From positions 620,001 through 684,000 of the forward strand of contig JASJZC010000006.1 of NCBI GenBank assembly GCA_037178855.1: 64,000 nt of DNA. The letters run 5' to 3'. Positions 20,901 through 31,500 of the stretch are shown piece by piece. This DNA comes from Oscheius sp. JU75 (Eukaryota; Nematoda; Chromadorea; Rhabditida; Rhabditidae). Both the position numbers and the translations under genes were made by a program. The notes beneath the pieces were generated by a model, which was given only the letters and a program-made list of their open reading frames with translations, did not search any database and was not told the origin of the DNA. Position 1 is the stretch's first letter. Every line of letters begins with the position of its first letter.

Positions 20901-23900
20901 GAATTAGAACCAGGATCATTCCAGTACATTCCTCTACAAATCCATGAAAACAATTGGGCAATTTCAATTTCTTGACGGAGCTGTGGTTGAATAATCGGTC
21001 AAACTGGATGTTTTAGCGAACACAAATGACTCGTTTGAACATGGACAAAGCCTTCAAAAGTTCATCGGATTGAAGTCTGATTCAAAAGGTTTTTAAAATT
21101 TTCTCCTGGTGGGAAAAAGTATATAAAAACGAACCTTTCTAGCATTCTCATACGTCTCCAGTCGGGCCAGAGCCAACCACAGCTCCGTTGATGTGCTGCA
21201 GCATTCCACAGCTCGCGTGAGCAGAATTCTCGCATCTTCCGGCTCCTCGAGCTCGACGGCAGCCTTCCAGAGCCTGACTGAGGTCGGAATCTGTTCCAGG
21301 GCCTTGCGGAAGACTTTCTTCTTGGCCTTGAGATCGACCTCAATGTCGGCGGCCTTGAGCCAGATGCGCACGCTGTGCGGCAGGTGCCTGGTGGCTTCGT
21401 AGACGATGTTCTTGGACTGATCCGGGGGGTGGAGACGCACCGATTCGAGCCAGATGTCCTCGCTCTTCTTGTTGTTGTCACAGCCCTCCATGATGAGATT
21501 CCGAGCTACCTGAAAAAAGGTTCCTTTACGAGAATATCAGGGATATGAGGGGCTTTGCATGTCAAGAGAGCCTCTAAATCAGTGGTCAACTGGACCTAAA
21601 CGTTCAAAAACTGTTTGCGAGCCCCTTTTACATCTTAATTTTTCGAAATAAATGACTGTAACTGGGAGAGGGTTATAGACCTAATTTCACATCAAAACTT
21701 CATTTTTGAACATGTTCGTCAATCAGCCTATAAATTTGTGCAAATCCTAGGCATAAATTGTACATTTTGTGCCCATTTGAGCCACTTAATCTCACCTGCA
21801 ACTTTCCGACGACCTCTTCCAGTCTCGCGCTGGCTATCCAAGCCGGTGGATGCTTCGGATTCGTCTCTCTGACAGACTTGAGCAGCGTTCTGGCCTTTTT
21901 GACGTCATTGATGTCTCCACCGTACTGCGGAATCATCGAATTCAGGTCGGTGAGGTAGCCTTTGGGATCGACGACAGTCTGGCCGGTGACAGAGTCCGAG
22001 ACCTGATTCAGCTTGATGTCCATGATCTTGCTCTTGGCTTGGCCGATTCGGGTTAGGTCGAGATTAGTATTGGTGCCGGACTGGGTCCCGGTCTTCCAGC
22101 CTGGAGTCATGAGACCGCCTGAAAACGCGGCAGGGTTAGGATAATGGGAAAACGTATAATTTTCATCACTTTGAGCGAGTTTCGACAAAAAGTTGAATGT
22201 TTATCAGCAGATACCTACAAGTTTGACTGTGTCCCTTTTAGGGCTAAGGATCTTCTAAATCTTTAAACTTCTCGCTCTGCGGACCTTTCCCATGTCATTT
22301 TCTTCTCAACATACCGTAGAAGCTCTAATAGAAGCCCAGTGTACGTAAGCGAATACGTAATTGCGTACAGAGGGCTGAAGATCGCATTTTTGAGTCTTCT
22401 GATGTTCTGCAAAGTTGTAGCCCGTGAACTGTACAGTAACTCTGCAAAACATCGAAAAGCTCAAAGATGCCATCGTCGACCCGAAAAACGCGTATAAACA
22501 ATTGCGTATTTACTTACGTAAGTATGCGTTTCTATCTTCACCGTAGCTTATACATAAAATTTGGCTGGGATCGAACCCTGGCCGTCTGATTCGTAGTGGC
22601 GCCTCTTACCAATACACCAACGTTTTCATAACATTTTGAAGATCGAACTCCTGGCCTTTCGCGTCCAAACTCATAGTGTCTACAATCGGCCACACGCCGA
22701 TAGCTTTAGATAGACAGACAGGCTTAGACAGAAAAAAAAACACAAGGAAAACCTACCCAACGTGCTCTGCATTCCACCAAAAGTGCTCTGAAAGCCCCCG
22801 ACAGTACTCTGATAGCCCATTGAGCTCATGAATCCGGACTGAACACGGGCATCCAGTGTGGTCGAATTGTTGCCATAGCCGGCGGCAGCGGCCAGAAGAC
22901 TATCCGAGACGGGCGTGTAGCGCTCAGTCCTGGGATTTCGCTTAGCCTTGTTTCGAGCATCGCCCACTTCGGGGATCGAGAGCCATTCGTCCTCCGAGAC
23001 CTGGAAAATGGCATTTTTTGGAGTTAGTAAATTTTGTTCAAAAATTTCGTGAACAAGTGTTTCGGTAGCCCATCGATCGCAACTATTCTTCACAGAATTT
23101 GGGAGTTTGTGACGTTACGGTAAGATCCAAACCGTAACCTTTGTTCACAATTTTTCAAGTGAAAAACGACACCCGCGTACTTTTGCTCACAAATACTGTG
23201 AGGAAAAGTTACCAGCCCCATTTTTTGCGTCGTATAGGCCTTTTGTCACTATGCAAAACAGTTAAGGAACGGCGGGAGCGAGCTTCGCCGCATGGTTTAG
23301 ATGGTAAGAGATTACGGATTAGGAAGAGTCGTGTTCGACTGCTAAAAGTTCATGGGAGCGAACCCTCAGCGGTACTGTCCTATTTCTTTGCCCCAAATCC
23401 TCTAAGAGGCCACAAAGCTCAGTCGGTTAGTGTTACGCGGTTTGAGTTCTCCCTCGTGGACATTTTTCAGAGCAAGATTCCAAAAGTAGTTATACGGTAT
23501 CCGTTTGTAAGATTTCCCAGTCTAATCCTGGCCGCCAGATTCACAAAATCTACCTCGGCAAGTTTCCTCTTAAGATCCGAGAACTCCTGCTGGATCTTGG
23601 GGCGTTCTTTGCGAAACTTCTCCAGCTCTTCCTTGTACTTCTTCTCACTAAAAAATGAATAAATTTGATGGAATTTAGACTCAAAACCCACCGATAATCC
23701 TTCCTCCTCTCATCAATTCGGCAGTCTACGTTGTTGTAGACCTCGTCAGCTTCCTCGTCGTCCTTATCGTAGGGGTCCCTGGAGAAGAGGCAGCCTCCGT
23801 AGCCCTCAAACTCGTCGTAATTGTTATCATTCAGCTCGTCCGTGGGCTCATCACGATCGCGATCTGGGAGTTTTTTGGACGGGGGTCCTGTGCCCTGCTC

Positions 23901-24102
23901 CGGCGCGTCGCCAGCCTCCTTGGCCGGTCCGATATCGGACCGGGTCGTGAATCCGGTGGCTCCTGGAAATATTCGGTTATTTTTAAGCCCAAAATTGTTA
24001 AAGACCTCGACCGATTCCGGGAACATAGCCGGCCGGGGCCGGCATGCCCATGAAATGCTTCTTCGCCTTGTTCACAAGCGAGCCGGGGATTGTTGTAGCC
24101 AT
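17916..24102 (-). CDS. PRPF6: Pre-mRNA processing factor 6 (U4/U6.U5 tri-snRNP)
   Basis: Spliceosome scaffold that bridges U5 and U4/U6 snRNPs. The N-terminus ([20 protein letters not shown], then [13 protein letters not shown] and [16 protein letters not shown]) matches the PRP1 N-terminal domain. The middle part ([69 protein letters not shown]) is nearly invariant in the family. The remainder is about 15-20 HAT/TPR helical repeats ([60 protein letters not shown]), ending [10 protein letters not shown]. It covers the full length expected of PRPF6. About a dozen exons; larger introns carry tRNA-like sequences and a foldback element. A TTTTTTCAG acceptor lies 7 bases before the ATG, consistent with trans-splicing. 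First gene of a probable operon with the ZnF-UBP gene. Confidence 0.93.
19381..19458 (-). repeat. tRNA-like sequence (intronic)
   Basis: On the minus strand: A-box TGGTGCAGTCG, then TTAGCACTCCGACTACGAAA, B-box GGGTTCGATTCC. Closely related to the copy at 31679. In a PRPF6 intron, sense orientation. Confidence 0.6.
22313..22552. repeat. Foldback (MITE-like) element in a PRPF6 intron
   Basis: The two halves are imperfect inverted repeats. GCATTTTTGAGTCTTCTGAT on the left pairs with AAAGCTCAAAGATGC on the right, and the outer arms share ATACGTAATTGCGTAC-like sequence with the right end (CAATTGCGTATTTAC, TTACGTAAG). No ORF. Confidence 0.6.
22559..22624 (-). repeat. tRNA-like sequence (intronic)
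   Basis: Minus strand: A-box TGGTGTATTGGTAAGAG, B-box GGGTTCGATCCCAGCC. Adjoins the foldback element in the same PRPF6 intron. Confidence 0.6.
23286..23348 (+). repeat. tRNA-like sequence (intronic)
   Basis: A-box TGGTTTAGATGGTAAGAG and B-box GTGTTCGACTGC. Antisense within a PRPF6 intron. Confidence 0.5.
23403..23462 (+). repeat. tRNA-like sequence (intronic)
   Basis: A-box AGCTCAGTCGGTTAGTG; the B-box region TTTGAGTTCTCC is degraded. Flanks GGCCAC/GTGGAC could form a weak acceptor-like stem. Confidence 0.4.
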
Positions 24103-24390
24103 CCTGCTGCTGAAAAAAGCATTTTACAGTCAAACTTTTGTAGAAGGTAGAAAGAGCCAAAATACAAGAATATAGCGTGACGGAGGTTATATGAACTGGA
24201 TTTATAGCTCCTAACGTTTCAAAAGATATTTCTAGGCATTCCGAACCGGGTTTTTTTTTTAGTAAAATATGGGAACGTGTGAGGTAGGAATGAGCAAAAC
24301 GGCTTCGGGCACTGTCAACATCTCTCCTAGAACCAAAATGTATCCATATGGGCAAGAAAATGATTACAATAAGACGGTAAATGACTCAAA

Positions 24391-24599
24391 TTTTGGGTAA
24401 TAGTTTGGCAGGCAGCTCGTTTTGTTTGAATTTTTGGCTATGCTACAGGGGTTCTTTTGCACGCTGAATACAACACATAGTTAGAATCTCCGTTCGGAAT
24501 GCCTAGAACAACGGAAAACTCGATTTTGGGCGAATTCGTTCAAGCGCGCCAATATTTCAAACGAAGAAACGAGCTGCCTGCCGGGCTATTACCAAACAG
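24391..24599. repeat. MITE with ~40-bp terminal inverted repeats
   Basis: The left end GGGTAATAGTTTGGCAGGCA and following GCTCGTTTTGTTTGAA are mirrored at the right end (TTCAAACGAAGAAACGAGCT, then GCCTGCCGGGCTATTACC). About 209 bp, non-coding interior. Confidence 0.75.
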
Positions 24600-26221
24600 A
24601 CTAATATTCTGGAAAACAAAAACAAACTAAAACAATGTAAAAGCAATGCGGGGTCTTCTCAGCAGTTTTCATCGATTTTGACCGACATTTTTGGTACAGA
24701 AACACAGAATAGATTGGAAGCTGTTTACAGGTACTTGCACTACAAAACGCCATTTGTTCACCAACAATAAAGGTGAACAATTGCCACTGCAGGATTTTCA
24801 ACAAACGGGAAGAGTTTGGACCACAAATAGCTCATTTTTTAGCTGAAATTTGTCACCCATTTAATCAAATTGGTCGTGAGACGGCTTCCCACTATTTCCC
24901 AGGCATAGAACAACAAAAAAACAAAATAAATCAATGAAAGACAGCCGAGAATTGGCTGAAATCGACTCTATTTTCGAATTGTTACCCACCAGTACGCAAT
25001 TGCGTACCCTGACAAGGTTTTTCGAAAAAAAGATTCGATTTGAAATCCTGCGTGTCTAGGACTAGCTGAGAATACCAAACCTGTCTGGCCGGAATTTGTA
25101 CCTGGTCTATAGCTCCAGAGTTTCGCCCAATACTTACCGCTCTATCGGATTATTCGCCCAATACATGCCTCATTGTCATCTTTCTGGCAGTTTAACCCTG
25201 GCCTGTAAATATATAAACGTTTTCTCTCTATTCGTTGTTACTTATTTCGGCTTCTTCCAGATAGCTGGTTTGCAGAGAAATACGAGATAATGGGATTGTA
25301 TGGCGGTAAGAAGAGGTAAGGAGAAGTCTTGCTTGGGAAGGTAAAAAACTGGCGGTCAACAAACGGAATAATACAATCTAATTTGTGAACTAATGAACTG
25401 TTTGCTCAATCACGTTTTAAACGAGAGCAGATCTGTGAGTATGCCATCCTTGCAAGGTCTTACTCCAACATGAGTGTCCCATCATCTGTTGCACTTCGTC
25501 CGTCTATCGCAGTCTTTGTCCTCCTCTTTGGCACAGTCGTAGCAGTCATGGCAGACTAATGAACTAATCGACAGTGAACTAATACGGAAGAAGATGAGCA
25601 TTTCACCAAAAAGAAAAAAAGGCTCTTTGAAAAAAAACCTTTCTGCCTTCAAGTTTCTTCTTCACATCTCTTGTCGTCCCGAGCACCAGTCTCTAATCTC
25701 GAAAAAAAAAGTGGGCTGTAAAATATTGGGAGCGTTATCACAACGCCATTCTCTCTCCAACACGACCCCCAGCTCGTCAACTGGTTTACTAGCTCCCTCT
25801 TTTCTTCTTTTCCTGATCCCTGCTGTCTTCCCTATCCTATAGTCTAGTGGAATATTTACACCAAAACAGTCGTTTGTTTGCGAAGAGAAGGCAGTGGAAA
25901 ATTTTGCGTTATCTTCAGTCAGATTGTGAAATTTGGCATCACGAGTCAACAACCAAGTTTTCTCTGGTCTTTTTAGTCTTTCGCAGGTAATTTGACGGTT
26001 TGTATCAGCGCGGTGAATTGTGCTCGCGGCGACTGTAATGTCAATCCATACGACTCTTTCGAAAAAAGCTGCGTCAGAAACTAATTCCGGCCTCTCTTCT
26101 TCTTCTTCTTTCCTCAAACTTTTCTCGACTTACCTTTCTTGAACTCTTATAAAGATAGTCAGTCGGTCCAGCTCAGTCAGTTGGACTGACCACGTGAATC
26201 TCTGAGAGTCTCCTTACCTTG

Positions 26222-26277
26222 TGTTTTTCAGAAAGTGCTAGATTGCAAAAAAGTAGTCTAGCACTCTCTGAAAAACA
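26222..26277. repeat. 21-bp hairpin, 14-base loop
   Basis: The arms TGTTTTTCAGAAAGTGCTAG(A) and TCTAGCACTCTCTGAAAAAC(A) pair at 20 of 21 positions. Lies about 190 bases upstream of the bZIP start codon. The first arm contains a TTTTTCAG splice-acceptor-like string. Confidence 0.75.
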
Positions 26278-26463
26278 GCATCCTGGAGTGAGCCACACCT
26301 CTTTTGGAGCCTATTTCTTCTGTCCACCTGATGGACACAACCGCTTACTGTGTTCGTCCTGACTCGACTACTTGACTCATACTGATTCTTACCTTTTCAC
26401 AACTCACTCTCACTCTCTCTGTGTGCGTCTCTCCATAACCACGACCGTAGTAGACCCAAGTAT

Positions 26464-27150
26464 ATGAAAGATTTTATAGAGTCTACGATGAACTTCGAAG
26501 TTCCTCAAGGAGGTCTTCTCGACGTTGGTCATTCTCTCTAGAAATTAGTTCATTCATACTTTCAGGATCTCGACATGATAGAGTATTTCATCCCTGGAAT
26601 GTTGGATGACGGCGAAAAGGGTCGTCTTCTCAACGACGAGAGACACCAGCAAGATCCTTATGATCAACGACCGGGCATAGTTCCCGATCCGCATGGGACT
26701 TCCTCCGTGCGTTCGACATATTCCGTCCCCAACGACAACATCAACACCGAGGACGCGAACAGGGATGGTGAGTCACTTCTCTCTAGGCACTTGAATCATC
26801 CTATTGATTCAGACCGACTCACGACCTCGACTTCCACTGCTGCTCCCCGTCGCTATCCGCCTCGTGACAATCAAGACGTGTTGAGCAACTACACACCCAA
26901 GATCAAGGCCCGAAAGTATGTCCTGAAGCCGGATGAGGAGAAGCAGAATCTTACCTACATGCTCAAGAGAGCCAAAAACAACGACGCTGTCAGAAAGAGT
27001 CGCAACAAGCAGAAGGAGATGCAAGTCCAGCGTGACAAGGAAATGCAAGATCTTCGTCAGGAGAACATTAGTCTCAAGAAGCAGCTGTCTCTGGCTCATC
27101 GCTTGAACGACGAACAGAAGCAGACCATCGCCCGTATGGCTCGTCGTTGA
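26464..27150 (+). CDS. C/EBP-type bZIP transcription factor
   Basis: Three exons (26464-26523, 26566-26767, 26813-27150), 199 aa. The start MKDFIESTMNFEVPQGGLLD leads into an acidic, disordered activation-type region. The DNA-binding basic region is LKRAKNNDAVRKSRNKQKEM, with the NNxAVRKSR signature of C/EBP-like proteins, preceded by KARKYVLKPDEEKQNLTYM. It is followed by a leucine zipper of about four heptads (LRQENISLKKQLSLAHRLND) and ends ARMARR. It should bind DNA as a dimer in the nucleus. The second intron (45 bp, GTGAGT...TTCAG) is a multiple of three and stop-free, so retention would keep the frame. Part of the 3' flank recurs at 27820-27950. Confidence 0.85.
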
Positions 27151-27479
27151 CCCTTTGGATATTTCCCACTGCGACACGTGAACACGTTGAATCGTAATAA
27201 GTTGGAAATTTATAATTTTTATTTCCGCTTGGCTCTTCCCCAATTCCTTCATCAAAAACACCAAAAATATATGCAAAATATTAAAAAAAAACCCCATGAT
27301 CTTCCACTCTCCCGGCAGCCTCCCGTATTCCTTCCTATTTGTATACCTTTTTTGAGCCTTCTGTATATTTTTTATATTTATATTAGTAAAAGTTTGTTTC
27401 ATAAAGCCCCGTGTATTTTGCCACTTGTCATATTGTCAGAAAATAAATATTCTTTGTTCAAACAAGTTTGTTCACAGAA

Positions 27480-27760
27480 TAATTGAATTCTGCAAATCCG
27501 TCAGCGCCAGCAGCACGACGATATATGGACAGATCAGCTGCAAGTACATCTTCGCTGTTTTCGGAGTCCTCTGGATAACCACTCTAACCCTCGTCATCAC
27601 CTGTTGGCTGGTCAGTTTCTGTTTTGTATCCATCTCCAATTACTCTCCCCTGTTTGTGTTCTTATCGCTATCAGTTGCTATTGGCTCAAAAATAAATGTC
27701 GAGGAACTGTCCGGAAATGGTGACAAACAGTTGCGAAAGACAAGTGACTCAATCTAGTAG
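27480..27760 (+). other. Possible fragment of a membrane protein gene
   Basis: An open frame includes one strong TM segment (YIFAVFGVLWITTLTLVITC) followed by a GTCAGT donor-like site. No start region or other domain was found. Low-confidence remnant. Confidence 0.2.
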
Positions 27761-27819
27761 GCTCCACCCTCACATCCACTAATTAATCGTCATACGAAAA
27801 AACAGACGAACAGAAGGAG

Positions 27820-27950
27820 ACTATGCCCTTGTTGTTGACCCTTTGTATAATTTCCGCTTAGCTCTACCCCCAGTTCTCTTAATCAAAACATTCCAAAAAC
27901 ATAAACAGTATATCAAAAAACCCATGCTCTTCCGTTGCACAACCCCTCGC
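27820..27950 (+). repeat. Partial duplicate of the bZIP gene 3' flank
   Basis: GTTGACCCTTTGTATAATTT, then TTTCCGCTTAGCTCTACCCC, an ATCAAAACATTCCAAAAACAT stretch and CCCATGCTCTTCC parallel the bZIP stop-proximal and 3' UTR sequence (27148-27310), shortened in the middle. Confidence 0.6.
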
Positions 27951-28005
27951 GAGCGTTCTGGTTCCAGATCAGCATGGCAATACTTCCAATATTGAGCTCG
28001 AGGCG

Positions 28006-28067
28006 CCAGATGAGTTTCTCAGTTCGATGAATCCTGATGGATTCATCGAACTGAGAAACTCATCTGG
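28006..28067. repeat. Perfect 29-bp inverted repeat, 4-base loop
   Basis: The arms CCAGATGAGTTTCTCAGTTC(GATGAATCC) and its exact complement are separated by TGAT. No mismatch over 29 bp. It sits in non-coding sequence between bZIP and INTS9. Confidence 0.9.
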
Positions 28068-28560
28068 GAGCTGGAGCCTATCCTGAGAGTTCTCCTGGAC
28101 AACAGAATCGTGGCTCAGGAAAACTCGCGAATCTCCAAAAGATAGGCTTGCTTTTGATAAGAGAACTCTGACTAATCTGACATCGAATCCAATATGCGCT
28201 TCTTCATTTTGTCCACATGAGGATTGGTAGGGTAAAGAATGTCTCGCGTGTTGATGGTTCGGACTGTCGTACACTCCGCATTTTGTCGCTGGGCTGATAG
28301 CATTTGAAGCGAACTCGGCTGCTGTTTTGGAACAAAGGCGACATCTTCGGGAAACAGGCATAGGTATTCGCATTCATTAGAGAGATACATCCAAAATAGT
28401 GACATCAACGCCCTTCCTGCTCCTGCGACCGTGGTGGGCCGCATGCCTCTGCTCTCAGTATTGTGCAACGAGCAAAAAAATATTTAAAAAACAGGCTGTG
28501 CACAATATTTATGTGTACAAATGAGAACATCACAGGGAGAAGGGGGTTCTTTGAGAAGAT

Positions 28561-31500
28561 CTAGCACAATTTGATGAGACTGCTAGTGACGATGGCGTTC
28601 AGAGTGGCCCGGCTCTCTTCGGGGGCCTGTATCTTCGTACGGAGACCGTCCTGACTGATCTGGACGCTGGATTTGAGGCTGGCGATTCGGATCGTCACGG
28701 AGCCGTCGCAGTTGTTCTCTCGGCTACAGTCGAGTTGTTTCTGAAACAGAAAAGATTGAAGGGTGCGTCATTGCGCGCCTCTGTTCCCCCTACCAAATAG
28801 TCCACGATTTTTTCTTTGAGCCTGTCCTGTTTTCTGTCATTGTACAGACTGTTTTCCTGCGAGATGTCAGGTTTTCTGTCACTACATCACTTCACTACTT
28901 TCTGGCTCTTAGCGCTGTGTCAGTGCCCTGATGCCTCTTTCTTATTTTCGGAATCGGTCCGATCACTGTATTTTTGATACAAATAGTTCGATCACTGTAT
29001 TTTGTAAATGGCACGAGTTACGCAAAATTTTTCAAATTACAAACTACAACTAATCGCCCATTCCTGGTCGCAGTCACATCGCCTGTCTCAAACAGTCATT
29101 TTTCTGTCAAACGCTTCTGCACCTTTTTTCCTTTCTGCTCTGACAGAATGCGGCCTTAACCTGTCAGATTCCTCACATGGACCCATTAGTCATTTTGCTT
29201 TGTAAACCTGACCAGTCGCATATGCTTTTGGCGCAGTACTGTACTTTTTTGCAACTTGAATTGTCTGACTCTCCTCAGACATGGCCGAACGGGCCGTGAC
29301 GGCCCATTTGTAAATAGTGCAGTCGGGCTTTACATTCCCTGGGCATTTATACGAATTTTTTGACGGGAAAGTTGAATTGCCTTGAGATGCTAAAAAAATA
29401 TTATCAAAACTTTAAATGGATCCCAAAACGAATCTTAGACCCGGGCCGGCCCGGCCCTTTAGCCATGCCTGCTCTCCTGGCTCGAATTCCGAAAATTTGG
29501 CCAGTATAACAGTTGTTAATAGATATTTGCCAAGTTTTATCCAAGATAAAACCTGCGTTACAGGCGGCTTTTGCCAATTGTCAAGTTAGGATCAGGACAA
29601 AAGCTACGAACCTCTTTCAATTTGTTGCAAAACGTCTCCGGCGTCAATACACCTCCGTAGCGTGCTTTTAGGGCTCCTGGTTTCTCTTTTGTCGGCTGAA
29701 AAAGGTCATTTTCATTCAGTTTCAAAGAAAATCGTACCTCTAGCTCATAAACATCATCAAAAGCCGACAGATAGCCTTTCAGAGGCGCAATATTGTAGTT
29801 CGGGTTGGCCGGGTGGGGCTTCGCCTGCATTTTCTTAAGAATATCCGGATGAATTTTGATTTTTCGCTTCCTCTGCCGCTTGTTCGTGATCATCAGCGTC
29901 TCGTCGTAGGACATCGGGGTGCACGGGGCCTAAATTAGCTTATTTTTAAATGAAATACTTCCAAAAACCGACGTAAATGACACAAGAGTCCCTACTGGTC
30001 GTTGGCTGGGGCATGAGGTACTGGTCCGGCACGTAAATGCCCTAAATTTGGTGGTTAAAGTGATCAAAAATTGATAAAAACCTTGGGATTGAGCTTCGGG
30101 AGGACGTCATTGTTGAGATCGGAGAAAGAGAGACGCGTGTCCACGGGGAAATAGTAGGCTCGGATTTTGAGATCTTCAAAAGGGCCGTAGACCTCTTTTA
30201 GGGGGTAGTCGGGGCCTGAATGAAGAGGTTTTTCGTACAGCTTGAGGGATACAGGCAAATTAGACTAAAACAGTAAGCTTGAAAGTCAAGTCCGGAAACT
30301 AGCAATCTAGATTAGCTGTAGATCCAAAGTAGCACCTTCAACGATTTTGTCTTGTTTTCAACTGCTAAACTTAGGACAAAAGATGAACTATGCACTAATC
30401 TTAGCCGTATTTTGTGGGTCGGGTCTTGAGAAACTGGAAACAGCATTCTGCAGACACAGAAGGGCTCCTTTAGACTGCAAACTTGGCCAAAAAGGAACAA
30501 GTTATGTCAAGGGAACTGAGGAACAAATCGAAATATTTGGCAAAAGTTTCTGGCTAGTGATTGCATAAAAACAAGAGATTGCAACAAACGGCTAGTATTG
30601 GTGAATACGCCTGTTGTATAACCTATATTTCCAGAAAACGTAGTACAATACTAGATCTCGTTTCTAGGAGTAAACTCTATAACGTATCATACAGTTTTAG
30701 TTTTATTTTGCAAGCAATTCCCGAGAAATTCAAAGCTTTTTTTTTTTGGCGCGTTTGCATTGAAAGGGACGCCGGCAATCTGTTCCAAAGAGGTCATTAC
30801 CCTAACAGAACGTTCTGAAAAGGAAAATAGCTAACTTACAAGTCATTATGAGCGAATTCTTGCTATCACCTCCCCACAAATGGAGCATATGAGCTGCATC
30901 GCCGACTCTGAGACTCGGATGGCCGCAGAACATCTGGAAATTTCGCATTCTTTTAACCCCTCCCAAACCACAATCTAACCACACAGGGCGTTTTGACCTC
31001 CTTCGAGAATGGATCAAAGAGATTGTCGTAGATGCGGAAGCGATTGTTTTTCAGGTAGGCCGAATGCAAAAATGGCTCATCGGGGACCGTCTGACCGTAG
31101 ATAGGCTGCTGTCGTTCCTCGGACAGCCATTCGGCATTCACGTTGGCATAGGCGACGGCACTTTTAGCCACGGGCGAGATAAAGTAGACGGGGGTCTCGA
31201 GGCTGACTCCGGACTGCAAAACGTTTGTTTTTTGGGCATTTTTTTTAGCCTAAAATTCTAGAAATGGGATTTTCTTTTTAAATGGCAGGTACTGGGCCTG
31301 GTTGGACTTTCCGCCTCAAGACCTTTTTTTTATAAGTTTTTGACGCGTAATTGGCTGCAAATGTCCAAACAAGATGCTTACAGTGGAAGCAGGCTATCAT
31401 CCGACTCTGACTTGTCTAGCTTTTCAAAAAATGGACAGGGACTAGTCATGGTCCGACCTATTTCATTTTTTCAAAGTTTCAGGCCTAAAAACGATTGGAC

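Larger units (their letters stand above)
24103..26463. other. Divergent intergenic region PRPF6/bZIP
   Basis: About 2.3 kb without a confident gene. It holds the MITE at 24391-24599, a 16-bp inverted pair (TCTAGGCATTCCGAAC at about 24231 and its complement at about 24493), a possible orphan signal-peptide exon (about 25470-25557, MSVPSSVALRPSIAVFVLLF) and a hairpin at 26222-26277. Upstream regulatory sequence for both genes presumably lies here. Confidence 0.5.

Noticed and set aside
19496-24355. Candidate tRNA genes
   Set aside because: A and B boxes are present, but acceptor stems and anticodon arms do not pair, so I list them only as tRNA-like repeats.
28172-28468. 98-codon minus-strand frame near INTS9
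   Set aside because: No domain, no phase-compatible link to INTS9, and it overlaps non-coding sequence next to the perfect inverted repeat.
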